A DNA stretch of 12,588 nucleotides from Candidatus Kapaibacterium sp. Its GTDB lineage: Bacteria; Bacteroidota; Ignavibacteria; Kapaibacteriales; UBA961. The notes beneath the pieces are model-generated. The model ran no database searches. It had not been told where the DNA came from and saw only the letters and a list, made by a program, of their open reading frames with translations. Location: positions 1-12,588 of the forward strand of contig JALRHN010000050.1 of assembly GCA_023259575.1 (NCBI GenBank). Direction: 5' to 3'. The position numbers and the translations under genes are program-made. The stretch's first letter is position 1. Each line of letters starts with the position of its first letter. This document shows positions 1 to 6,707 of the stretch, piece after piece.

Positions 1-1
1 C

Positions 2-1951
2 ATTCGTTCGATGCTGATGTGGGCTGCTATGTTCGCTGGTATCGTTATCGTATATATGCTAATGCATTCCAATCAGAAAAAAGAATGGGAAATTCCTTAT
101 ACAAAGTATCAAGAATTTTTAAACAATAATAAAATAGCATCAGCAATTATAGAGAAGTCTCAAATCAATAGATATGTCTTCCATGGTACTTTAAAAGAAC
201 AAGTAGCATTTGAAGATAATGGAAGATTAGTTCAAATTCAAAATTTTACGACAGAATTAGGTTTTCTTGATAGTAAAATGGAAGAAGTATGGACAACAAA
301 AAATATCTATTGGAAATATCAAGATGCCGAGAGCCCTTGGTGGGGAATGGTTATTTCCATTCTACCATGGATAGCTTTAATTGCAGTGTATATGTTTGTT
401 ATGAGAAGAATGCAGGGCGGCGGCGGTGGCCCCAAAGGGATACTTTCATTTGGTAAAGCAAGAATAAAAATGTTGAATGAAGTCGGTGGCAAAGTATTGT
501 TTACTGATGTAGCCGGATGCGATGAAGCAAAATATGAATTACAAGAAGTTGTAGAGTTTCTTAAAGATCCATCTAAATTCCAAAAATTAGGTGGTAAAAT
601 TCCAAGAGGAGTTTTACTATTAGGTCCTCCAGGTACTGGAAAAACATTATTAGCACGTGCTGTTTCAGGAGAAGCTGATGTACCATTCTTCTCTATCTCT
701 GGTGCTGAATTTGTTGAAATGTTTGTTGGGGTTGGTGCTAGCAGAGTTCGTGATTTATTTGAACAAGCCAAGAAAAATGCTCCATGTTTGGTTTTTATCG
801 ATGAAATCGATGCTGTTGGAAGACAAAGAGGTGCAGGCTTGGGCGGTGGACACGATGAAAGAGAACAAACGCTTAATCAACTATTAGTTGAAATGGATGG
901 CTTTGAGCAAAATAGTGGTATCATAATTATTGCTGCAACAAATAGACCCGATGTATTGGATGCTGCATTATTAAGGCCAGGTAGATTTGACAGACAAGTT
1001 GTTGTAGACAGACCAGATGTTAAAGGAAGAGAAGCAATTTTAACTATTCATATGCGCAATGTTCCACTTCATGAAGATGTTAAAGCTGATGTTTTAGCTA
1101 AAGGAACACCTGGTATGTCTGGTGCAGACCTTGCTAATTTGGTTAATGAAGCTGCTTTATTTGCTGCAAGAAGAAATAGTAATTCCGTTACGATGAATGA
1201 TTTTGAAAGTGCTAAAGATAAAATCATGATGGGCGTAGAAAGAAAAAGCATGGTAATTTCTGCCAAGGAAAAAGAAATGACAGCTTATCATGAGATTGGC
1301 CATGCACTCGCAGGTAAATTTTTAGAACTTAGTGATCCAGTTCATAAAGTTACTATTATTCCAAGAGGTAGAGCTTTAGGCGTCACATCCTATTTACCTT
1401 CAGAAGAAATGCATTCTTATTCTAGAGATTATTTAGATACACGAATCATAACATTATTAGCTGGCAGAGCAGCAGAAAAAATTGTCTTTAATCAATTAAC
1501 TACTGGCGCTGGTAATGATTTAGAAAGAGCAACCGGTTTAGCCAGAAAAATGGTCTGCGAATGGGGCATGAGCGATGTAATTGGCCCAGTAATGGTTGCA
1601 TCGAAGCATGAAGAAGTATTTCTAGGTAGAGAGATTTCACAAAAAAATGATTATAGTGAACAAACAGCTCAAGTAATCGACAAAGAAATTCGTTCTATAT
1701 TAATAAATGCTAGCGATAAGGCTGAAGCACTTCTAAATGAGAATATTGATGTTTTACATAAAGCATCAAAAATATTATTAGAAAGAGAAACGATTGATGG
1801 CCAAGAATTAGATATGATCATACGAGGTGAAGAATTACCACCTTTAAAAATTATATCAAAATTGGCCAAATTAGTTAAGGATTTGCCTAAATCTGATAGT
1901 AGTACTCCGATTGATAATAATGAATCTCCGGCTGAGCCATCAATCGCCTAA
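2..1951 (+). CDS. ftsH: ATP-dependent zinc metalloprotease FtsH (5' partial)
   Basis: Membrane-anchored AAA+ protease that extracts and degrades damaged or regulatory membrane and cytosolic proteins. The frame is open to the left edge; the first visible Met (base 11) falls right at the first membrane helix, whereas FtsH normally has a short leader before it, so the true start is probably outside the window. Counting from that Met: TM1 about 2-18, periplasmic domain about 20-108, TM2 about 112-131, a GGGGG linker at 136-140, Walker A GPPGTGKT at 205-212, pore loop FVG at 238-240, Walker B VFIDEID at 261-267, arginines of the second region of homology in LLRPGRFDR at 321-328, zinc motif HEIGH at 427-431, and a probable third zinc ligand D503 in AGND. 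The C-terminal tail is complete and the length is normal for the family. The zinc motif has Ile where FtsH usually has Ala (HEAGH); both His and the Glu are kept, so activity is expected. A strong terminator follows. Confidence 0.97.
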   Translation: MRSMLMWAAMFAGIVIVYMLMHSNQKKEWEIPYTKYQEFLNNNKIASAIIEKSQINRYVFHGTLKEQVAFEDNGRLVQIQNFTTELGFLDSKMEEVWTTKNIYWKYQDAESPWWGMVISILPWIALIAVYMFVMRRMQGGGGGPKGILSFGKARIKMLNEVGGKVLFTDVAGCDEAKYELQEVVEFLKDPSKFQKLGGKIPRGVLLLGPPGTGKTLLARAVSGEADVPFFSISGAEFVEMFVGVGASRVRDLFEQAKKNAPCLVFIDEIDAVGRQRGAGLGGGHDEREQTLNQLLVEMDGFEQNSGIIIIAATNRPDVLDAALLRPGRFDRQVVVDRPDVKGREAILTIHMRNVPLHEDVKADVLAKGTPGMSGADLANLVNEAALFAARRNSNSVTMNDFESAKDKIMMGVERKSMVISAKEKEMTAYHEIGHALAGKFLELSDPVHKVTIIPRGRALGVTSYLPSEEMHSYSRDYLDTRIITLLAGRAAEKIVFNQLTTGAGNDLERATGLARKMVCEWGMSDVIGPVMVASKHEEVFLGREISQKNDYSEQTAQVIDKEIRSILINASDKAEALLNENIDVLHKASKILLERETIDGQELDMIIRGEELPPLKIISKLAKLVKDLPKSDSSTPIDNNESPAEPSIA

Positions 1952-1971
1952 AATGTAGTTGAATGTATTTT

Positions 1972-2004
1972 AAAAACCCTGTTTGCTAACAAACAGGGTT
2001 TTTT
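1972..2004 (+). terminator. Rho-independent terminator of ftsH
   Basis: Perfect inverted repeat with arms 1972-1985 (AAAAACCCTGTTTG) and 1990-2003, a four-base CTAA loop, and a T run forming the distal arm. It lies 20 nt after the ftsH stop codon. The A tract on the opposite side means it could also terminate minus-strand transcription. Confidence 0.92.
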
Positions 2005-2019
2005 ATGCATATAACCTTT

Positions 2020-2053
2020 TATAATATCGATGCAGGTTTTCATTGTAAATTTG
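2020..2053 (+). promoter_or_regulatory. Possible promoter for holB
   Basis: The 134-nt gap between ftsH and holB holds a terminator, so holB should have its own promoter. Two weak candidates are visible: a perfect TATAAT at 2020-2025 with no recognisable -35 box, and TAAATTTG at 2046-2053, which fits the Bacteroidota -7 consensus TAnnTTTG but lacks a TTTG element about 20 nt upstream. AT-rich DNA yields such matches by chance. No Shine-Dalgarno sequence precedes the ATG at 2086. Confidence 0.25.
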
Positions 2054-2085
2054 CATCATCATACACGTAATTAAAAGTTGAATTC

Positions 2086-3282
2086 ATGAGTTGGAATACC
2101 ATAATTGGCCAAATCAGGGTTAAAGGAATAATTCAAAGAGCTTTGAAAGAGCAATCAATCGCTCATGCTTATTGCTTTTATGGTAATGAAGGTATTGGCA
2201 AGGAAGCTATTGCTTTTGAATTAGCAAAAGTTATGAATTGCATGAATCCTAAGGTTGCAAACGGAAACATTAATGCATGTGATAATTGTAAAAGTTGCAA
2301 AGAGGCGAATAATTTTGAACATCCAAATATCTCTTTAATTACTCCCCTACCAAGTTTTAAAGCTGGCACAGATGCAAAGCATGATGAATCACCATTATTA
2401 AAATTAAGTGATGATCATTATGCGGAGTATCAAAAACATATTCAACTCAAAATCCAAAATCCTTATCATACAATTCATCTACCAAATGCTCAGCAAATAA
2501 GAATAGCCTCAATTAGGGAAGTCAAAAAAAATATAAAGATGACTGCTGTTCAATCTGGAAGAAGATTCTTTATTGTCTCAGATGCAGAGAAAATGACTAC
2601 GGAGGCTTCTAATGCCTTTTTAAAAACATTAGAAGAGCCTCATGACAATATTACTTTTATATTAATCACATCTAATAAAGAATTATTACCTAAAACTATT
2701 CTATCACGATGTCAACAAGTGTATTGCGATATTCTTACATCACAAGAATTAACAACATGGATACACACAACTCAAGATATACCGATTGACGAAGCAATGC
2801 TTATTCAAGCATTTGCTCAAGGAAGTATAACAAGAGCTTTAGAATTTCTTGATGAAGACATGAAAGGAATGCGTCTGGATATCATAGACTTATTGAGAAT
2901 TTCACTAAAAAAAGGAATATTCATTGTTGATTTAATGTCCATGATAGACACATTGTTACACGATAAAAATAGATCAAAAGTCCAAATAATGATGCATTTA
3001 TTGTACTTATGGCTTCGAGATTGTTTTTATTTCATTCAGAGTCCACTAGATCACAGTTTAATTGTCAATATAGACCAAACAGAAACGATTCAGAAATTTA
3101 CAAATGCATTTCCAGATGCGGATTATCCAGCAATACTACAAGAAATTGAAAATAGTATTGAAATGATTAAACGCAATGTTCATATGCAATTAGTATTAAT
3201 AACATTATTACTAAGTTGTAGACAGAATTTTTTATATAAGTCATCACATTTTTCTCATCATTCCATCCATTCAGGTTATTAA
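2086..3282 (+). CDS. holB: DNA polymerase III subunit delta-prime
   Basis: Clamp-loader subunit that, with delta and gamma/tau, opens the sliding clamp during DNA replication. In order: an N-terminal AAA+ core starting WNTIIGQ, a P-loop-like GNEGIGKE at 33-40, a four-cysteine zinc module (C52, C65, C68, C71), a lineage-variable stretch about 85-145 with an NPY element, the conserved segment EASNAFLKTLEEP about 176-188, and the SRC sensor motif in ILSRCQQV. The P-loop has Glu in place of the final Ser/Thr and the Walker B site is degenerate (VSDAEKM), which fits delta-prime rather than the ATP-hydrolysing gamma/tau (DnaX). At 398 aa it is longer than the E. coli protein (334) but near what Bacteroidota-type homologues show. 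The C-terminal half is helical and poorly conserved, as expected for the oligomerisation domain. The next gene begins 5 nt after its stop, so the two are probably co-transcribed. Confidence 0.88.
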   Translation: MSWNTIIGQIRVKGIIQRALKEQSIAHAYCFYGNEGIGKEAIAFELAKVMNCMNPKVANGNINACDNCKSCKEANNFEHPNISLITPLPSFKAGTDAKHDESPLLKLSDDHYAEYQKHIQLKIQNPYHTIHLPNAQQIRIASIREVKKNIKMTAVQSGRRFFIVSDAEKMTTEASNAFLKTLEEPHDNITFILITSNKELLPKTILSRCQQVYCDILTSQELTTWIHTTQDIPIDEAMLIQAFAQGSITRALEFLDEDMKGMRLDIIDLLRISLKKGIFIVDLMSMIDTLLHDKNRSKVQIMMHLLYLWLRDCFYFIQSPLDHSLIVNIDQTETIQKFTNAFPDADYPAILQEIENSIEMIKRNVHMQLVLITLLLSCRQNFLYKSSHFSHHSIHSGY

Positions 3283-3287
3283 TACTG

Positions 3288-4379
3288 ATGTCAATATTGG
3301 ATAGATATATTATAAAACAATTTTTGGGTACACTTATCTTCAGTATTGGGGCTTTAAGTATAATTTTTTTAATTGTAAATCTACTTGAAAGCTTAGATAA
3401 GTTTATAGATCAGAAAGTCGATATATCAATCATTTTTTCCTATTATCTTCACTTCTTACCAGAAATCATCAAATTATTATTACCAATCGCAATGTTAATG
3501 GCGGCACTATTTTCTATCGGTAGGCTTTCTAATCAAAGCGAAATTACTGCAATGAAATCAGGTGGAATGAGTTTGTATAGATTGATGTTTCCGCTATTCA
3601 TTATAAGTTTATGTATTACTGCGGGACATCTATATTTTAATGGATGGATAGTACCAGAGTCTAATAAAAAGAAGTTAACAATCGAAAGACGTGATTTAAG
3701 AAAAGATACAGATAGAACATCAGTAAGCAATCTATTTCTGAGAGATTCATCTTTAAGGAATATTGTGATGCAATTTTATGATGGAATTACAAAATCTGGA
3801 TCAGGCATTGCAATCGAAGAATATACTTCAGAGCATATACCTAGAATTAAAAAACGTATTGATGCTGAAACTATACAGTGGGATTCAACAAAGCATATAT
3901 GGGTTTTGGGGAATGCATTCGAAAGAGTATTAAAAAATGATTCAACATTTGATTTTGAATTCGCATCTTACAAAAAATTACACGTACAGCTTTCGCTTCA
4001 ACATGCAGATATAATGCGATTACAACAGTCACCTTCTGAATTAAATTTTGATGAACAAAAACTCTATATTTCATTGCTTGAAAAAGGTGGTAAAGATATT
4101 CGGATGCAATTAATAGACTATTATTCTCAATTTGCTTTCCCTTTTGCTAATGTAATTGTTATACTTTTTGCAATACCCTTTGCAGCTGTTAGAAAAAAAT
4201 CTGGTTTGGCTATTGAAATAGCAACAGCTATGATTGTCTCTTTTGTCTATTTAGCTTGCACTAAAATTGGACAAAACATTGGATATTCAATGCAATTAGA
4301 TCCAATCCTTGTGGGTTGGCTTCCAAATTCAATCTTTATCATAATCGCTTTTTTAAATATCTTTAGAATGCGTACCTGA
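3288..4379 (+). CDS. LptF/LptG family lipopolysaccharide export permease
   Basis: Inner-membrane permease subunit of the Lpt machinery, which extracts lipopolysaccharide and passes it to the periplasmic bridge using the LptB ATPase. The protein (363 aa, the family's usual length) has the typical plan: three N-terminal membrane segments (about 12-32, 60-78 and 100-117), a periplasmic beta-rich domain about 120-275, and three C-terminal segments (about 284-300, 305-325 and 340-358). Family signatures are the opening LDRYIIKQFLGT, the cytoplasmic loop with NQSEITAMKSGG (coupling region with LptB), and the conserved W-x-V-P after TM3. I cannot tell LptF from LptG by eye, so no symbol is given; the LDRY start leans towards LptG. 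It starts 5 nt after the stop of holB and is likely translated from the same message. The partner permease and LptB are not in the window. Confidence 0.9.
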   Translation: MSILDRYIIKQFLGTLIFSIGALSIIFLIVNLLESLDKFIDQKVDISIIFSYYLHFLPEIIKLLLPIAMLMAALFSIGRLSNQSEITAMKSGGMSLYRLMFPLFIISLCITAGHLYFNGWIVPESNKKKLTIERRDLRKDTDRTSVSNLFLRDSSLRNIVMQFYDGITKSGSGIAIEEYTSEHIPRIKKRIDAETIQWDSTKHIWVLGNAFERVLKNDSTFDFEFASYKKLHVQLSLQHADIMRLQQSPSELNFDEQKLYISLLEKGGKDIRMQLIDYYSQFAFPFANVIVILFAIPFAAVRKKSGLAIEIATAMIVSFVYLACTKIGQNIGYSMQLDPILVGWLPNSIFIIIAFLNIFRMRT

Positions 4380-4384
4380 TTCTA

Positions 4385-4437
4385 TTTGCTTCGAATTCGT
4401 ATTTTTGCTTAGAATTCATTTTTGATTCAACTTCAGG
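4385..4437 (+). repeat. Degenerate triple tandem repeat in the leader of the IcmF-like gene
   Basis: The 65-nt gap before the IcmF-like gene is made largely of three imperfect copies of a 17-19-nt unit: 4385-4403 (TTTGCTTCGAATTCGTATT), 4404-4420 (TTTGCTTAGAATTCATT) and a more diverged third copy at 4421-4437 (TTTGATTCAACTTCAGG). Copies one and two share TTTGCTT-GAATTC. The string TATTTTTG at 4400-4407 also fits the Bacteroidota -7 consensus TAnnTTTG, 37 nt upstream of the ATG, without a proper upstream element. The block could hold a promoter or operator; its function is unknown. Confidence 0.4.
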
Positions 4438-4444
4438 TTAGTTC

Positions 4445-5866
4445 ATGTCATTATCTGTTTCGCCTTATTCTCCAAAACATACTTTAAGAATAATTACTGC
4501 AGCTTCTTTATTTGATGGACACGATGCAGCAATAAATATCATGCGCAGAATCATTCAAAGTTCTGGTGCAGAGGTTATTCATTTGGGCCATAATAGATCG
4601 GCAATGGAAGTTGTAGATTGTGCAATTCAAGAAGATGCTCAAGCCATAGCCATGACAAGTTATCAAGGGGGCCATGTTGAGTATCTGATGTATATGCACG
4701 ATTTATTAAAAGAAAAAAATGCCGGACATATAAAAATATTTGCTGGTGGTGGAGGAACAATTTTACCAACAGAAATCGAATTACTTCATCAATACGGTAT
4801 ATCAAGAGTATATTCACCTGATGATGGACGTTCTATGGGGCTTCAAGGAATGATAAATAATCTTCTAGAAATCTCTGATTTTTCAACTCCAAATCAATAT
4901 GAAGGCGAAGATCTTTGGTCTGAAATAAAAAATAAAAATCCAAGAGCACTAGCTCAGGGCATTACATTAATTGAGAGAAATGAAATTTCTAGTGAAGAAA
5001 TTACCCATAGATCACTTCCCTCTCTTAAGCAGATTCCTGTCTTAGGTATTACTGGTACTGGAGGAGCCGGGAAATCCTCATTAACGGATGAATTAATATT
5101 AAGGTTTTTAGAAGATTTCCCAGATAAAACACTAGCTGTATTATCTGTAGATCCCTCTAAAAGAAAAACTGGTGGGGCATTGCTTGGAGATAGAATTCGT
5201 ATGAATTCAGTGAGTAATTCCAAAGTATTTATGCGTTCTTTTGCTACAAGACAAGCTAATATTGCCCTTAATCCAAATGTAAAACATGCTATTGATTTAA
5301 TGAGATATGCAGAATTTGACTGTATTATTGTTGAAACAGCTGGAATTGGACAAAGTGACTCTGAGATAACTTCTGTTGCAGATATTGCTTTGTATGTTAT
5401 GACACCCGAATTTGGAGCAGCTAGTCAATTAGAAAAAATCGATATGATAGACTTTGCAGATATTATAGCGATTAATAAATTTGACAAAAGAGGAGCTTTA
5501 GATGCTTTAAGAGATGTAAAAAAACAATTCCAAAGATCTCATAACTTATGGCATCTTAATCCCGAAGATATGCCTGTATATGGAACAATTGCTTCGCAAT
5601 TCAATGATTCTGGAATTAATAATCTCTATTTTTCAATATTATCACTGCTAGCTAGTAAAAAAGACATTCATTGGGATAGTTCTTTGCATAAGAAGCAATC
5701 AGCATTGCAAAAAAAATCTATCATTCCACCGGAAAGGACAAGATATCTGGCTGAGATAACCGAAGAAAGTAAGAGATATGAAAAAATGATAGCCGAACAA
5801 GCAGAGATTGCTAGATCTTTGTTTCAAATTCAGGGCACTATGAACATTCTCAATAAAAAACAGTAA
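4445..5866 (+). CDS. icmF: IcmF-like cobalamin-binding/MeaI GTPase protein lacking the mutase domain
   Basis: Matches the N-terminal part of fused isobutyryl-CoA mutase IcmF, which normally runs cobalamin domain, G-protein chaperone, linker, then acyl-CoA mutase barrel (about 1,100 aa). Here the protein is 473 aa. Residues about 12-145 form the B12-binding Rossmann domain: DGHDAA at 24-29 with the cobalt-ligating His26, SYQGGH at 72-77 and the glycine run 101-104. Residues about 195-405 form a MeaB/ArgK-type GTPase: P-loop GTGGAGKSS at 204-212, VDPSKRKTGGALLGDR at 235-250, switch motif ETAGIGQ at 297-303, and NKFD at 344-347. The tail about 428-465 (PPERTRYLAEI, EQAEIAR) corresponds to the start of the IcmF linker. 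It then ends with TAA inside a terminator hairpin, so no mutase domain can follow. Every motif I can check in the two retained domains is intact, which argues against recent decay. The family's GTPase gates adenosylcobalamin loading of the mutase. A separate large subunit elsewhere is plausible but not seen. Confidence 0.88.
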   Translation: MSLSVSPYSPKHTLRIITAASLFDGHDAAINIMRRIIQSSGAEVIHLGHNRSAMEVVDCAIQEDAQAIAMTSYQGGHVEYLMYMHDLLKEKNAGHIKIFAGGGGTILPTEIELLHQYGISRVYSPDDGRSMGLQGMINNLLEISDFSTPNQYEGEDLWSEIKNKNPRALAQGITLIERNEISSEEITHRSLPSLKQIPVLGITGTGGAGKSSLTDELILRFLEDFPDKTLAVLSVDPSKRKTGGALLGDRIRMNSVSNSKVFMRSFATRQANIALNPNVKHAIDLMRYAEFDCIIVETAGIGQSDSEITSVADIALYVMTPEFGAASQLEKIDMIDFADIIAINKFDKRGALDALRDVKKQFQRSHNLWHLNPEDMPVYGTIASQFNDSGINNLYFSILSLLASKKDIHWDSSLHKKQSALQKKSIIPPERTRYLAEITEESKRYEKMIAEQAEIARSLFQIQGTMNILNKKQ

Positions 5867-5902
5867 AAAAAAAGGAGAAATACATATTTCTCCTTTTTTT
5901 TA
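5864..5902. terminator. Bidirectional terminator palindrome between convergent genes
   Basis: Near-perfect palindrome: nine A, then GGAGAAATA (5874-5882), a CA centre, TATTTCTCC (5885-5893), and eight T. Read on either strand it forms a stable hairpin followed by a U run. It spans exactly from the TAA stop of the IcmF-like gene (5864-5866) to the stop of the minus-strand acidic-protein gene (5900-5902), so both stop codons lie in the hairpin arms. Confidence 0.93.
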
Positions 5903-6403
5903 TGCGGCTGCTTTTAATAATGAATCCAAGGCTGTTTTTAATATTAACATCATGGTTCCCCTAGCCTCTTCACTTATAGAATCTTCTTCTGATTCGTCTT
6001 CATCTTCATCCAATACTAAAGCTTCTGATATAGAAGCCAATACATGTGGCTGAGGATAATTGGCCAATAAATCTTCTACAACAGCAATGCCATCACCTTC
6101 TGATTCTCCATCTAATTTTTCCATCAAAGAAATATTCTTTTCTTCTAAATCAATTATCATTTCTTCTGAAATCATAGATAATTTTTTTGCTGAATGGGCA
6201 ACAATTTGCCACAATACAACGCCGATATAAAGCATTTGCTCTGCTTCAGTATCAGAAAACTCATCTGGAGCACTCATAATATAGGTAAGCAATTCAGGCT
6301 GTTTTTCACTCATGGTATTTATCAAGCCCATTGCCTGCTCTTCTTGCATACTTCCTACTTTAGACCATATAGCATCAACTACTTCTGGTTCAATCATCTG
6401 CAT
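5900..6403 (-). CDS. Acidic protein of unknown function
   Basis: A 167-aa soluble, mostly helical and strongly acidic protein with no signal peptide or convincing membrane helix. I do not recognise a named family. Visible features: an N-terminal helical part (about 5-45, with EEQAMGLINTMSEKQPELLTYIM), a hydrophobic segment YIGVVLWQIVAH at 59-70, a charged helix about 79-97, an acidic stretch about 132-141 (DEDEDESEE), and a C-terminal helix (MMLILKTALDSLLKAAA). The start is supported by a good Shine-Dalgarno sequence, AAAGAGGA at 6411-6418, seven nt from the ATG; it is the clearest one in this window and suggests real, efficient translation. It lies 36 nt downstream of the YkgJ-type gene and is the last gene before the shared terminator. 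Its composition and conserved-looking hydrophobic pattern support a real gene, but its role is unknown. Confidence 0.8.
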   Translation of the reverse strand: MQMIEPEVVDAIWSKVGSMQEEQAMGLINTMSEKQPELLTYIMSAPDEFSDTEAEQMLYIGVVLWQIVAHSAKKLSMISEEMIIDLEEKNISLMEKLDGESEGDGIAVVEDLLANYPQPHVLASISEALVLDEDEDESEEDSISEEARGTMMLILKTALDSLLKAAA

Positions 6404-6439
6404 ATTTTTTTCCTCTTTATATATGATATACCTTATATA

Positions 6440-6700
6440 TTATCTATAAGGCATGGTTAATTGTTCTAGTTCTATCAAATTGTTGAATGCATCTTCATTA
6501 GATTGACCACACATCGATATTGATGGTTGCAAAGTTAAACAAACCTTAGGTCTGTTTTCATTACCAAATAATGTACATTCATTGTTATCATTCAATTGGA
6601 TACATCTAATTCCAGCTGGTTTCCCATTAGGCATACCTGGAATTGATGATGAAATTGAAATTACGATACAACAGGCAGCACATCCTTTTCTGCATTCCAT
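6440..6700 (-). CDS. YkgJ family cysteine-cluster protein
   Basis: Small (86 aa) cytosolic protein with eight cysteines: C3, C7, C10 and C11 form the CxxxCxxCC signature (PF03692 type), followed by C33, C42, C54 and C64. The stretch SIPGMPNGKPAGIRCIQL and the later RPKVC and MCG motifs match the short YkgJ/YkgJ-like branch closely. The family is thought to bind zinc or an iron-sulfur cluster; its biochemical role is not established. The gene starts 7 nt after the nadE stop with no separate promoter or ribosome site visible, so translational coupling to nadE is likely. Length and cysteine pattern appear complete. Confidence 0.87.
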   Translation of the reverse strand: MECRKGCAACCIVISISSSIPGMPNGKPAGIRCIQLNDNNECTLFGNENRPKVCLTLQPSISMCGQSNEDAFNNLIELEQLTMPYR

Positions 6701-6707
6701 ATGTATA

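Noticed and set aside
319..771. 150-codon open frame on the minus strand inside ftsH
   Set aside because: It is antisense to the conserved AAA+ region of ftsH, its translation is Pro/Ser/Asn-rich with no family resemblance, and there is no ribosome site or promoter.
4380..4444. Cobalamin riboswitch upstream of the B12-binding protein gene
   Set aside because: The leader is only 65 nt, far too short for the B12 aptamer (about 200 nt), and shows no B12-box sequence.
4575..4817. Minus-strand open frame within the IcmF-like gene
   Set aside because: It lies opposite the well-conserved B12-binding domain; the translation looks random.
4954..5223. Minus-strand open frame opposite the P-loop region of the IcmF-like gene
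   Set aside because: Antisense shadow of a conserved GTPase region with no supporting signals.
5867..6440. Possible remnant of the missing mutase domain downstream of the IcmF-like gene
   Set aside because: I looked for mutase-like motifs after the stop; the DNA is a terminator followed by a coherent minus-strand gene with its own Shine-Dalgarno sequence. No remnant is visible.
6431..6451. Inverted repeat CCTTATA / TATAAGG as a terminator after the YkgJ-type gene
   Set aside because: The 7-bp AT-rich stem with a 7-nt loop overlaps the end of the coding region and has no U run; too weak to call.
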